A DNA stretch of 50,631 bases, from assembly GCA_017302855.1 (NCBI GenBank), contig JAFLBY010000003.1, positions 1 through 50,631 on the forward strand, written 5' to 3'. The translations under genes and the position numbers were made by a program. Of this stretch, positions 9,401 to 16,840 are shown in pieces. Below the pieces are notes generated by a model. That model searched no databases and was not told where the DNA came from. It saw only the letters and a program-made list of their open reading frames with translations. The stretch's first letter is position 1; the number at the start of each line of letters is the position of its first letter. The DNA comes from Candidatus Kapaibacterium sp. Its GTDB lineage: Bacteria; Bacteroidota; Ignavibacteria; Kapaibacteriales; UBA961.

Positions 9401-10330
9401 ACCGCAAAACCCTATCCCGATAAAGTCATCACTGGACCAAACTCACTGTGCGAGAATGCCGGCGCAACATATAATGTTAAAGCAAGTGACAATACGTCCA
9501 CAACATGGCAAGTCATCAATGGCGATATCATCGAAGGCCAAAGCACTAACTCCATCAAAGTACAATGGAAACAACAAAGCGGCTCCGTCAGTGTTGTCCG
9601 TGACCGATTAGGATGCGTCTCCGTGCAAACTTATTCCGTCACCATCAGCAGCACACTCAAACCCGTCATCTCACGCACGAATGGCATACCTTGCACGGGC
9701 AATACCGTCACACTCGCCGCCCCACAGGGATACAAAACCTATCTATGGTCGAATGGCGCAACAACACAAACCATTGCCATCACAGAAAATGGAACATTTA
9801 CCGTCAAAGTCACCGATGATAATACATGCGAGGGAACATCCGAACCATTTACCATCACCTTTGCCGAAAAACCGCCCATACCAACAATTAATCGCATAGG
9901 CGATACGCTCTTCAGCTCTCCCGCCTCTGCATATCAATGGTATCGCAATGCACAAACAATACCCGGCGCAACCGAACAACGCTTTACGCTCAAACAATCC
10001 GGTGATTATAACGTAGAAATTACGGATCTCGCATCATGCAGTGCCCAATCCGCTCAATTCAGCGTGGGTGTTTTAGATATTCAAGAACTTGATAATCCCA
10101 ACTCCTTGATAATCACACCCAATCCCGTCAATGACAGAGTATATTTTCATCATCCATACCCACATCATAATCAAACGGTTATACTCTATTCCATGCTGGG
10201 CACGGTCGTCTTTTCTGCATATAACACCGACATCTCAACCATAGACATGAGCGCATTACCCGCAGGCATATATCTTTTTAGTGTTGAGGTTCACAATACA
10301 CGCTATACCACAACTCTCATCAAACAATAA
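6440..10330 (+). CDS. Large secreted protein: TIG, metzincin-like zinc site, PKD, SprB-like/Ig-like repeats, T9SS sorting domain
   Basis: The 1296-residue product begins with a signal peptide (LFTLILSLLCAMHLVAVAS). A domain at about 25-190 starts CMLFPVSLQERCAQSTAIVE. An IPT/TIG domain at about 200-290 includes ISSINPTTLTAGNDAVLTI. Residues 440-450 read HELGHAHQLGH, a HExxHxxGxxH zinc-binding and catalytic motif. A PKD domain (about 514-597; APLTVNFTDQSS, WDIDNNGSTDY) follows. After it come SprB-like units, each with YTYSWSPT or similar and LTVTDANNC, then Ig-like modules with YEWWNGATTRSI, YLWSNGANSR and YLWSNGATTQ. The C-terminus is a type A T9SS domain (ITPNPVNDRVYF ... LPAGIYLFSVEV). It is probably an exported peptidase or peptidase-derived adhesin. 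Its neighbours give no specific pathway. ATG 6440 or ATG 6446 could be used. Confidence 0.85.
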   Translation: MIMNRRLFTLILSLLCAMHLVAVASEECMLFPVSLQERCAQSTAIVEGKVIARQSFFNSDKSMIYTAYRIEPYRVWKGALKDQFELIVKGGIVGNQAVHVSPGIELNLPMNGIFFLQSSPVHNPHLSQQSPIKPFDAYGGVQGIITYSEDNISARDPFATYHRLTLYATIESLVGKMSVVYKNLDIATSSKYREEQTLNASISSINPTTLTAGNDAVLTINGSGFGASYTGNAKVEFKSADDGGATWVSALASHIVSWSNTQIQVEVRTSAGTGQVRVTGVDGTQATSSQTLTISYNLLNVTSSNIQYKTWLQNQDGSGGMTFTFNTNFNNNTDAANAFKRALQSWRCGTFVNLKIATGTTSVNSESGSDGVNVVAFNDAGLPSGVLGVTYNYWTSCGTGVWYPTAIDMIFRNSPTPSGWNFGPQATTGNRFDFESVCLHELGHAHQLGHVINTAIIMHYAIGPNSDNRNLNTSSDIPGGADVVAYSTSSKSCGPSIMTALNASNCQVSLPPVAQFTASVTAGCAPLTVNFTDQSSNTPTQWAWDIDNNGSTDYTTQNPTHTYTSPGTYSVKLTATNGNGANTLTRTNYITVNSTPTARSGGIKRPCFGAAVTLGATPAASGGQPPYTYSWSPTNNLSNPTIANPIISVYTFNETRVYTLTVTDANNCVSTSRDTIIPYPQLSVDAGVNRNACVGSSITLGGTPTVSNGTGPYNYSWTPTIGIVNPTSSNPSLTVTAATKYYVTVTDANGCSNIDSVTISLFPQPRANVGEKNKIICSGSSTTIGSGVATNGTAPYTYSWSPTTGLNNPALPAPTASPTQTTLYILTITDANNCTVRDTVTVTVNPLPQPIITAEGSLSLCDGDTLTLTTGQFTSYEWWNGATTRSIKVTTGGIYTVKATNQFNCSALSPAVTVTILPKPTPSITPLRPAVFCEGDSTVLDAGTGFATYLWSNGANSRTITAKQSGTYTVTVTNQQNCKAQSAPIQVTAKPYPDKVITGPNSLCENAGATYNVKASDNTSTTWQVINGDIIEGQSTNSIKVQWKQQSGSVSVVRDRLGCVSVQTYSVTISSTLKPVISRTNGIPCTGNTVTLAAPQGYKTYLWSNGATTQTIAITENGTFTVKVTDDNTCEGTSEPFTITFAEKPPIPTINRIGDTLFSSPASAYQWYRNAQTIPGATEQRFTLKQSGDYNVEITDLASCSAQSAQFSVGVLDIQELDNPNSLIITPNPVNDRVYFHHPYPHHNQTVILYSMLGTVVFSAYNTDISTIDMSALPAGIYLFSVEVHNTRYTTTLIKQ

Positions 10331-10345
10331 CAACTATGCACTGTT

Positions 10346-10378
10346 TTCTGCCCATTTCACAGCAAGGGATGGGCAGAA
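10346..10378 (+). terminator. Perfect 10-bp hairpin after the large secreted protein
   Basis: TTCTGCCCAT (10346-10355) pairs perfectly with ATGGGCAGAA (10369-10378) around a 13-nt loop, 15 bp behind the stop codon. There is no U-tract, so it may be a 3'-end stabiliser or a Rho-type end rather than a classical intrinsic terminator. Confidence 0.45.
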
Positions 10379-10429
10379 CATAGAAGGAGTATGTGTGATG
10401 GTAATTAATCTTTAGATGAGGGGAATTTT

Positions 10430-10620
10430 TGAAATGCGGCAGCGTATTAAATCCCGAAGGGATTGCACGTTTGTAGAATTTGTGTTGATGTACTTGGCGA
10501 ATTGCCTTAAACCTATAAAGTTTTGAAAATTATAGGTTTGGAGACTGAATCCACCCCGTCAGACTGCGTCTGCCACCGAGGAATGAGAAACCACCCCGTC
10601 CTGCGGACACCCCTCCGGCG
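10430..10620. repeat. Dispersed repeat family R1, unit A (contains hairpin)
   Basis: The order of blocks is GAGGGGAATTTTTGAAA, AAATCCCGAAGGGATT, CGTTTGTAGAA, a hairpin AAACCTATAA/TTATAGGTTT (10509-10518 with 10530-10539), GGAGACTGAATCCACCCCGTC and CTGCGGACACCCCTCCGG. Unit B follows directly, and a third copy is at 12617-12820. Confidence 0.75.
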
Positions 10621-10621
10621 G

Positions 10622-10800
10622 ATGGGAATTTTTGAAACGCAACAATACATAAATCCCGAATGGATTAAACGTTTATAGAACAATGGGGTTGATGCGATGG
10701 GCGATGTTCCGTAAACCTATAAGATTTTGAAAATTATAGGTTTGGAGACTGAATCCACCCCGTCAGACTGCGTCTGCCACCCCTCAATGAGGGGAATTTT
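10622..10800. repeat. Dispersed repeat family R1, unit B, with truncated start of another unit at the end
   Basis: The same block order as unit A recurs with point changes. It adds TGGGGTTGATGCGATGGGCG, which is shared with the 12.7-kb copy. The hairpin is AAACCTATAA (10713-10722) with TTATAGGTTT (10734-10743). It ends in CCCCTCAATGAGGGGAATTTT (10780-10800), the beginning of a further unit that is cut off where toxin-like coding sequence starts. Confidence 0.75.
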
Positions 10801-10870
10801 TTGCCCCGCGCTTGGGTCAATCTCATTGTGCTTGCTGACCCGTTGGGGATGGATGATGAAAATGTAACAG
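10801..10870 (+). pseudogene. Stub resembling the end of an Rhs-type repeat core
   Basis: Frame 1 reads VNLIVLADPLGMDDENV, close to the conserved N-x-DPxGx end of Rhs/YD-repeat cores that precedes the variable toxin tip. Upstream the frame continues only into repeat unit B. Downstream it is out of frame with the toxin-like ORF starting at 10871. It is best read as a remnant left when the tip was moved or the core lost. The match is short, so certainty is limited. Confidence 0.4.
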
Positions 10871-11137
10871 TTGGTCAAATTTGGATATTATATTGGAAAA
10901 GGAACAGAGAAAAGAATGAGAAAATCAATAAGAAGAATTATAAAAAGACATTCAGAACAACTTTTAGAAGCGTCATATCTTCCAGCTGCTAATACCGAAG
11001 AGGCATATATGTTGGAATATTTATTGATGAGATCACTGGATAAAGCGCCGCTAGCTCATAAACAAACATCAATTTTATATAATAAAATTTGGTCACCGGG
11101 AAGACTTATATATAAATCACGAACAAAAGGGTTTTAA
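10871..11137 (+). CDS. Displaced polymorphic-toxin tip, GIY-YIG/URI nuclease-like domain (probably not independently functional)
   Basis: The 88-residue frame begins at a TTG. It reads FGYYIGKGTEKRM, then a basic helix, EEAYMLEYLLMRSL, then SILYNKIWSPGR. This order (Tyr-Ile-Gly-Lys, an Arg, a helix with Glu, an Asn) fits the GIY-YIG/URI fold used as DNase tips of Rhs- and Wap-type toxins (Tox-URI). It lacks an N-terminal trafficking part and is preceded out of frame by an Rhs-like stub. The next gene begins 3 bp after its stop, the usual toxin-immunity spacing. Alternatives are an unrelated small basic protein or a homing-endonuclease fragment. Start codon and expression are uncertain. Confidence 0.5.
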   Translation: MVKFGYYIGKGTEKRMRKSIRRIIKRHSEQLLEASYLPAANTEEAYMLEYLLMRSLDKAPLAHKQTSILYNKIWSPGRLIYKSRTKGF

Positions 11138-11139
11138 AA

Positions 11140-12019
11140 ATGGAAATATCAAGCAATAGAGTCTATGTTAAAGAAAAATCTGGTTTTACTACCATTGTAT
11201 TTGATACGCGCAAAACAGAAATGTATATAGATTATATAAAACAAAGTGGGATCAAAAATATCGTTGTAGATACCAGTACAACTTACTTGTGTCAAGACTT
11301 GTCACCATTAATGCCTGTATGCGATATTTTGGAGTCACTTTTTATCAATAGTGAACACTTTAATTATGATAAAATTAAATATTTTTCAAATCTAAAAATT
11401 TTGTCAATTCCTGAAAATAAAAAAGAGGTTATTGATTTAAAAAATTTTCCTAATCTCGAAGAATTAAACTGTATTTTTACAAAAAAAAATTGTCAATCTG
11501 TCATCTTGTGAAAATTTAAAATCTTTACGACTGTTGAATTACAATCCATCTACAAAAGATTTACATGAAATACCTGCTTTTCATAACTTGCTGAATTTAG
11601 AAATTTCATTTGCAAACATTCATACTCTTAGTGGTATCGAAAATCTTAGTTCATTGAAAAAATTTGAAATTTGGCGTGCCCCGAACTTACAGACTATTTC
11701 ATCATTAATACCATTATCCCAAAGCATAGAAACACTTTTTATAGAATCATGTAAAAAAATTACCGACTATGAAATTGTAGGAAATTTAAAACTCCTAAAA
11801 AAATTAAAAATATCAGATTCAGGTGAAATACAAAGTCTATCGTTTATCAAACAATTAAAAGATCTCGAATTTCTTAGTTTTTGGGGCACAAAAGTACTGG
11901 ATGGGGACATCTCTCATTGTGAGGGAATTAAATTTGTTGGTTTCGATGATAATAGACATTATAACCGCAAATCTAAAGACTTTGAAGATACAAATATTAA
12001 TTACCCTCCCGTTCTTTGA
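11140..12019 (+). pseudogene. Leucine-rich-repeat protein in the immunity position, split by a frameshift in an A9 run
   Basis: The first 123 codons (11140-11511) and the frame ending at 12019 together encode one LRR protein of about 293 residues. Examples are FSNLKILSIPEN, NFPNLEELNC, CENLKSLRLLN, FHNLLNLEISF, ENLSSLKKFEIW and LKDLEFLSFWGT, spaced at about 21-24 residues. The break falls at a run of nine A (11481-11489). Switching from frame 1 to frame 2 there joins NLEELNCIFTKK to IVNLSSCENLKSLRLLN without loss of repeat phase. It may be a true mutation, slippage-dependent expression, or a sequencing error. Direct coupling to the toxin-like ORF (3 bp) suggests an immunity protein. There is no signal peptide, which fits a cytoplasmic nuclease inhibitor. 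Confidence 0.65.
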
Positions 12020-12033
12020 AAACTATGAGGCAT

Positions 12034-12086
12034 TTCGATTAGCCCCATCCCAATTCCCCGACGGGGAAGGCGAAAAAAGCGGGGCG
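12034..12086. repeat. Dispersed repeat family R2, copy 1
   Basis: It shares TTCGATTAGCCCCATCCC, the palindrome TTCCCCGACGGGGAA and an AAAAAAGCGGGGCG end with 12551-12602, differing by one indel. It begins 15 bp after the LRR gene's stop. In one frame it would encode RLAPSQFPDGEG. Confidence 0.8.
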
Positions 12087-12163
12087 GAGTTACGATTAAA
12101 TACCCAATTATTTATGGAAAGGCTAAAAATGGGTAAATTACCAATAAAAAAAAAGAAATAATT

Positions 12164-12544
12164 ATGAAAAATGTAATTTTGTTTTTACTGTCTTTTATGA
12201 CTATAGCTATAATATCTGTTAGTATGTTTTACGGATGTAATAAAACAGAGATTAAGCAATTATATAATATGAAACCTTCTAAAGGTGATGACTTTTTAGA
12301 AATGTATTTAGTTTATAATCCTCCTAACAACGATGATGAATTAAAAAAAATGTTACTTGATTTCAATAAAGATATGGATACAATTAAGCAAATTGGCAGA
12401 CGAGTTTTCTTACGCGAAGACACAGGTTGGGATCCTTATGATTATGAAAGAAACGGTTGTTATGAAATTAATAGCTCAAGTGTACTCATGGATGTAACGA
12501 AGTATCCGAACGGTAGAGTCAGTTATCATTATATGGGTCTATGA
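12164..12544 (+). CDS. Small putative lipoprotein, unknown function
   Basis: The 126-residue product has a hydrophobic N-terminus (NVILFLLSFMTIAIISVSMF) leading to YGC, a plausible lipobox with the lipidated Cys at about residue 25. It is followed by a polar domain rich in Asp, Asn and Tyr (DDFLEMYLVYNPPNNDDELK, REDTGWDPYDYERNG) and a C-terminal strand pattern ending VSYHYMGL. No family is recognised. It starts 3 bp after a short frame that emerges from repeat R2 and ends RLNTQLFMERLKMGKLP, so it occupies a toxin-then-immunity layout like the preceding module. An immunity role is inference only. R2 copy 2 follows 6 bp after its stop. Confidence 0.6.
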   Translation: MKNVILFLLSFMTIAIISVSMFYGCNKTEIKQLYNMKPSKGDDFLEMYLVYNPPNNDDELKKMLLDFNKDMDTIKQIGRRVFLREDTGWDPYDYERNGCYEINSSSVLMDVTKYPNGRVSYHYMGL

Positions 12545-12550
12545 CCGCAC

Positions 12551-12602
12551 TTCGATTAGCCCCATCCCAATTCCCCGACGGGGAAGGCAAAAAAGCGGGG
12601 CG
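12551..12602. repeat. Dispersed repeat family R2, copy 2
   Basis: It is near-identical to 12034-12086 and immediately follows the stop of the small lipoprotein gene. The two copies therefore flank bases 12087-12550 as direct repeats. The central TTCCCCG-A-CGGGGAA is a strong GC-rich inverted repeat. Confidence 0.8.
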
Positions 12603-12616
12603 CGGTTTTGGGTACA

Positions 12617-12820
12617 TCCACCCCGTCAGACTGCGTCTGCCACCGAGGAATGAGAAACCACCCCGTCCTGCGGACACCCCTCCGGCAAATTCAGCGGAGG
12701 ATAAATCCCGTAGGGATGGAACGTTTATAGAATAATGGGGTTGATGCGATGGGCGATGTTCCATAAACCTATAAGATTTCAAAAAACCTTATAGGTTTGG
12801 ATACGGAATCCACCCCGTCC
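12617..12820. repeat. Dispersed repeat family R1, unit C
   Basis: 12617-12684 matches the CCACCCCGTC/CTGCGGACACCCCTCCGG block of unit A. 12690-12820 matches the TAAATCCC...GGATGG, ACGTTTATAGAA, GGGGTTGATGCGATGGGCG and hairpin block of unit B. Its hairpin AAACCTATAAG (12765-12775) / CTTATAGGTTT (12788-12798) is one pair longer than in units A and B, with both sides changed together. Confidence 0.75.
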
Positions 12821-12947
12821 TTCACCAACAGGCAAGACGATAGAATAATCCCGCAGTATATCACAACGAATCGTTTGTACCGAAAACATGGCTTTTTACC
12901 TCAACTTTCCTCCTTTTTTGCCAAAAAACGCCATTTTTTTGCCAATT

Positions 12948-12989
12948 GAAGCGACTACGAGGGGTCTTGAAGCGATTACGAGGGGTCTT
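12948..12989 (+). repeat. 21-bp tandem repeat (two units) followed by a GGGTCGG-rich run
   Basis: GAAGCGAYTACGAGGGGTCTT occurs twice back to back (12948-12968, 12969-12989) and is followed by short GGGGTCGG/CGGCTC reiterations to about 13043. The rest of the gap 12821-13289 shows no credible gene. A TATCTTTG box (13244-13251) lies 38 bp before the next start. Confidence 0.6.
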
Positions 12990-13243
12990 GAAGCACTTCA
13001 ATCGGGGTCGGGGTCGGCTCAATCGGCTTCGGGGTCGGCTCGATGGGAATCTGTACTATATCGCTGCTACGGAGCTTGAATGAAATTCAATCAGGGAGTG
13101 ATGGGATGATAATGGGAAACAATACAATAAATATCAAATCCGGCAGGGATGGGATTATTTATGATTGTTCGCATAAAGTAACTGTCCATAAAACCGACTT
13201 TTATATTGAGGGCAAGAATAGAGAAACATTTGATGCAAAATCG

Positions 13244-13251
13244 TATCTTTG
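13244..13251 (+). promoter_or_regulatory. Possible -7 box TATCTTTG for the Asp-box protein gene
   Basis: An exact TAnnTTTG match lies 38 bp before ATG 13290. No TTTG is seen at the expected spacing upstream, so this rests on the -7 box alone. Confidence 0.4.
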
Positions 13252-13289
13252 TTGAAAATTTACACACAATATATTTGGAGAATGTATAG

Positions 13290-16200
13290 ATGAAATCATT
13301 GCGACGACTCATCATGTTGATGATACTTGTAGGAAGCATCAGCGCAGTATATGCAAAACGCGAAGGCGAAAAAGAAGGTCATCCCGATGACAAAGCCCGT
13401 TGGCGCTATGAACAGCGTGCTTACCCTTATGGCACATTGCCGGCTAATCTGTTATCACAAAAAGTGAGCGATTATCGTGCAAGTTTTAATCAGAAGTCCA
13501 ATAATGCGCAAGTTTTGGCAGAGCAACCCACATGGCGGCAATTGGGTCCTTTCAATGTTGGCGGCAGAGTTCGTGCGGTGGTGCATCACCCGACAAAAGA
13601 TGGCTGGGTCTATATAGGTGCTGCCGGCGGAGGTGTGTGGCGCACTACGGATGGCGGCGATTCATGGACTCCACTTATGGATTTTACTAATTCTACTGAA
13701 ATGGGTGCTTTAGCGATGGACCCGAATAATCCGGACATACTCTATGCCGGTACGGGTGAGTATCGTTCGGGCAGTTATTCTATTGCCGGAGCGGGTATAT
13801 TCAAGACAACCGATGCGGGAGCCACATGGCGTGTTATCGGTTTAACGAATGTGGGCGGTTTTTCAAAGATTTATGTTCATCCCAAAAATTCTAATCTTAT
13901 TTATGCCGGCGGTATTGATGCGAATGCGGGATTTTACAAGAGTACGGATGCTGGAGAAACATGGAAACGTATGAATAACGGCGTAATATCGGATATATCA
14001 TTGCATCCCGATAATCCTGATGATGTTATTGTGGGTATTGCCGGAGAGAATGTTTTTCAAACATTGGATGGTGGCGAAACATGGACGAATTTATTGGTGG
14101 ACAATGCGGTGACATTTGCCAGAATATCTGTTCAGCGCAGCCCTGCCAATCTTAATAAATTGTATATGCTTGCCGCCTTGTCCAGCTCGAGCGGTGCGCC
14201 TGCAAGTTATGTGAGTACCAATGGCGGCAAAAATTGGCAATCACGCAATATTACTTCCACAGCATTTGGCGGGGACCCTGCACGGCGCCAAGGTGATTAT
14301 GACAACTTTATTATGCCTCATCCGGCAGATGAGAAAATCTGTTTGCTTGGTGGCGTTGATTTGTTCTATACCGATAATAATGCCTCTTTGTGGCAAGAAG
14401 TGGCGGGTTATGATTTTCCCGAAACACATCCCGATATGCACTGTGCGGCATATAATCCGATGAATCCGAATATTGTGTATTTGGGTTGTGACGGTGGTAT
14501 GTATAAAAGTACAAATAAGGGTTATTCGTGGTTTGCAATCAATAATAATTTGCCGATTACGCAATATCACGGTATGGCTATTGACCATTCTAAGGGTACA
14601 AAAAATTATGGCGGCACGCAAGATAATGGTACCATCAGTGATGATGCAATGATGTGGGGTAATGTTGCCGGTGGCGATGGCAGCCATGCCATTGTGAATT
14701 CTTCTAATCCTAATATTGTATGGGGCGGCACACAGTATGGCGGCGTATTTAAGCGTGATATGTCATCAGGTAATTTTACCAGCTATGCCAATAGATTTAC
14801 CGATGCCGTGACAAAAGTGCTTGATCAAGCAGCATTTGTTGCCCCACTTGAAGCCGACCCTAATGATCCGGCGACAATTTACAGCGGTCGTCGCGCTTTG
14901 TGGGTTACTTTTGATAATGGCACAAAATGGACACGTGTTTCTCCTTATTTGACCCAAACAATTTCGGCTGTAGGAATTTCCCCTGCCGACCCTGATGCCA
15001 GTACAATTTGGATTGGCGGCAGCGGTGAATTATTTGTGACAAGTAGTGGCGGCGGCACCAAAGCAGAAGATTGGACAGAGGTTACCTACAATGGCATTCC
15101 CAACCGATTTGTGAGCGATATTGAATGTTCACGCGTAGATAAAAACACCGCATTTGTGACATTCTCGGGTTTTAATAGTTCGCATGTGTATAAAACTACC
15201 GATTTGGGTAAAACATGGAAAGATATTGGCAAGGGTTTGCCGGATGTGCCTTGTAACTCACTTATTATGCACCCCGATGATGAAAATATTATCTTTGTGG
15301 GTACTGATTTTGGTGTGTATGTCACATATAATGGCGGCGAGACATGGGCACCTTATGGTATTGGTTTGCCAAACACTATGGTTGTGGATATGATGTTCTA
15401 TGAACCGCCCACGCCGCTTGCGGGTAAAATGGCATTGCGCGTGGCAACGCATGGTCGTTCTATGTGGGAAATTGATGTTCCTAATGGTGTGCAAGTAACG
15501 GAGGCGGAAATTACAGCGCCCACAGGCGGGGAAATTTATACCGGTGGCACAAATCAAAAAATTTCATGGTATGGTTTTACTCCTCCGGTGAAAATCGAAT
15601 ATTCATTGGATAATGGTTTGTCATGGATAACAATTACGGGCGATGCCGTTGGCAATAGCTTGCGCTGGAATGTGCCCAATAAACCAACATTTACCGGAAG
15701 AGTGCGTGTCAGTTCCACAACGAATACCGAGCAAACGAAAATTTCGTCCACATTTACGATTGAATTATTACGGACGGGTTCTGTTATTGATGCCACAAGT
15801 GTTTCCCATATTCCTTATGGCATAGCGTATGACGGTAATAATGGTTTGTGGACAACAAGTTTCGGTGATAATAAATTGGTAAAATTAAATGCAACCACAC
15901 TGAATATTGAAAAAGTAGTACGTATTGAAAAAGGCGACAGTTTATTTACCGATTTATCTTTTAATAAAGCGACAGGTACTATTTATCTTCAAAAATTTGT
16001 GAATACAGAATCGGGTATTGGTTTTATTTATGAAATTGATACGACAGGTAAAGTATTACGTGAATTTAATAGCCCCGGACGTTATCCGATAGGCATTGAG
16101 ATTGTGAATAATACGATGATTACTTCGGAGCGCGATGGCGACAGAAACATTTACACTCTCAACATTAGCAATGGTGCTCAAATCAGTAAAGTAAAAAATC

Positions 16201-16769
16201 CATTTAATGTTAATTTGGGACCTCGTTGTATATGTTATGATGGCAAAAACAGTTTATTCCAAGCGTCCACAGCGTTTCCGGGCAATGTATTGCAGGCATC
16301 GTATGCAGTAGAAATACCATTGGATAATTTATCGCAGGAGCGTTCCCGTTTTGAACTTGTCAATACATCGGGTATTATCAATGCACGAGGCATTGAGTAT
16401 GATCCGCGCGATAAAAATTTCTGGGTAACGAGCTATGGCGGTGATATATTCAAAATAGGTGGTTGGGAAATTACGACAAGTGTGGCTGAAGAGCAACCAA
16501 AAGCCATTGCTTTGGAAGTATATCCGAATCCATTTGACAATACTGCTTTTATCGGCTATACTATATTGCGTCCGACTCAGACTATGCGTATGGAAGCGAT
16601 TAATTTACTTGGTCAGACAGTGCAAGTAATGTATGATGGTCCCGTTTCGATGGGCAATAGTGGCGTATTGCGTTTTGACAGAAATGGTCTTCCCGCAGGC
16701 GTCTATTCACTTATTGCCACATTTGATGATGGCACAAAACAAGTGTTTTCTACGCTCATAGCTCAATAA
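13290..16769 (+). CDS. Secreted Asp-box/VPS10-like beta-propeller protein with T9SS sorting domain
   Basis: The 1159-residue product has a signal peptide (LIMLMILVGSISAVYA). Residues about 85-735 hold a propeller with repeated Asp-box turns: TTDGGDSW, TTDAGATW, STDAGETW, TLDGGETW, STNGGKNW, STNKGYSW, TTDLGKTW and TYNGGETW. It begins with the GPFNVGGRVRAVVHHP segment common in sialidase-like/xyloglucanase-type secreted proteins. A small beta-sandwich follows (about 735-830; TGGEIYTGGTNQKISW), then a second propeller-like part (about 830-1060; IPYGIAYDGNNGLW, RGIEYDPRDKNFW). A type A C-terminal sorting signal (VYPNPFDNTAFIGY ... LPAGVYSLIATF) ends the protein. Known relatives include glycoside hydrolases, but many are non-enzymatic. 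An intrinsic terminator follows at 16794. Confidence 0.85.
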   Translation: MKSLRRLIMLMILVGSISAVYAKREGEKEGHPDDKARWRYEQRAYPYGTLPANLLSQKVSDYRASFNQKSNNAQVLAEQPTWRQLGPFNVGGRVRAVVHHPTKDGWVYIGAAGGGVWRTTDGGDSWTPLMDFTNSTEMGALAMDPNNPDILYAGTGEYRSGSYSIAGAGIFKTTDAGATWRVIGLTNVGGFSKIYVHPKNSNLIYAGGIDANAGFYKSTDAGETWKRMNNGVISDISLHPDNPDDVIVGIAGENVFQTLDGGETWTNLLVDNAVTFARISVQRSPANLNKLYMLAALSSSSGAPASYVSTNGGKNWQSRNITSTAFGGDPARRQGDYDNFIMPHPADEKICLLGGVDLFYTDNNASLWQEVAGYDFPETHPDMHCAAYNPMNPNIVYLGCDGGMYKSTNKGYSWFAINNNLPITQYHGMAIDHSKGTKNYGGTQDNGTISDDAMMWGNVAGGDGSHAIVNSSNPNIVWGGTQYGGVFKRDMSSGNFTSYANRFTDAVTKVLDQAAFVAPLEADPNDPATIYSGRRALWVTFDNGTKWTRVSPYLTQTISAVGISPADPDASTIWIGGSGELFVTSSGGGTKAEDWTEVTYNGIPNRFVSDIECSRVDKNTAFVTFSGFNSSHVYKTTDLGKTWKDIGKGLPDVPCNSLIMHPDDENIIFVGTDFGVYVTYNGGETWAPYGIGLPNTMVVDMMFYEPPTPLAGKMALRVATHGRSMWEIDVPNGVQVTEAEITAPTGGEIYTGGTNQKISWYGFTPPVKIEYSLDNGLSWITITGDAVGNSLRWNVPNKPTFTGRVRVSSTTNTEQTKISSTFTIELLRTGSVIDATSVSHIPYGIAYDGNNGLWTTSFGDNKLVKLNATTLNIEKVVRIEKGDSLFTDLSFNKATGTIYLQKFVNTESGIGFIYEIDTTGKVLREFNSPGRYPIGIEIVNNTMITSERDGDRNIYTLNISNGAQISKVKNPFNVNLGPRCICYDGKNSLFQASTAFPGNVLQASYAVEIPLDNLSQERSRFELVNTSGIINARGIEYDPRDKNFWVTSYGGDIFKIGGWEITTSVAEEQPKAIALEVYPNPFDNTAFIGYTILRPTQTMRMEAINLLGQTVQVMYDGPVSMGNSGVLRFDRNGLPAGVYSLIATFDDGTKQVFSTLIAQ

Positions 16770-16793
16770 AAAGTGCTTATGACCGACAATCTC

Positions 16794-16828
16794 AAGGCGA
16801 AGTTCATTCTCGGATTTCGCCTTTTTTT
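16794..16828 (+). terminator. Rho-independent terminator
   Basis: AAGGCGAA (16794-16801) pairs with TTCGCCTT (16816-16823) over 8 bp with a 14-nt loop and is followed by a run of T to 16828. It ends the Asp-box protein transcript and lies directly against the possible motB starts (16829 or 16841). Confidence 0.8.
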
Positions 16829-16840
16829 ATGAGAAGTAGT

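Noticed and set aside
10801-10992. 63-codon frame as a separate gene
   Set aside because: Only its first part resembles an Rhs core end. The rest is an out-of-frame reading of the toxin-like ORF.
12541-12735. 64-codon frame reading through repeats R2 and R1
   Set aside because: Consists wholly of repeat sequence (RLAPSQFPDGEG type). Frames in such GC-rich repeats are incidental.
12888-13255. Two small frames across the tandem repeats
   Set aside because: They only translate the 21-bp repeats and following AT-rich DNA, with no protein-like pattern.
14241-15557. Several antisense frames inside the Asp-box protein gene
   Set aside because: Shadows of the real gene, with His/Ile/Cys-rich products caused by codon complementarity.
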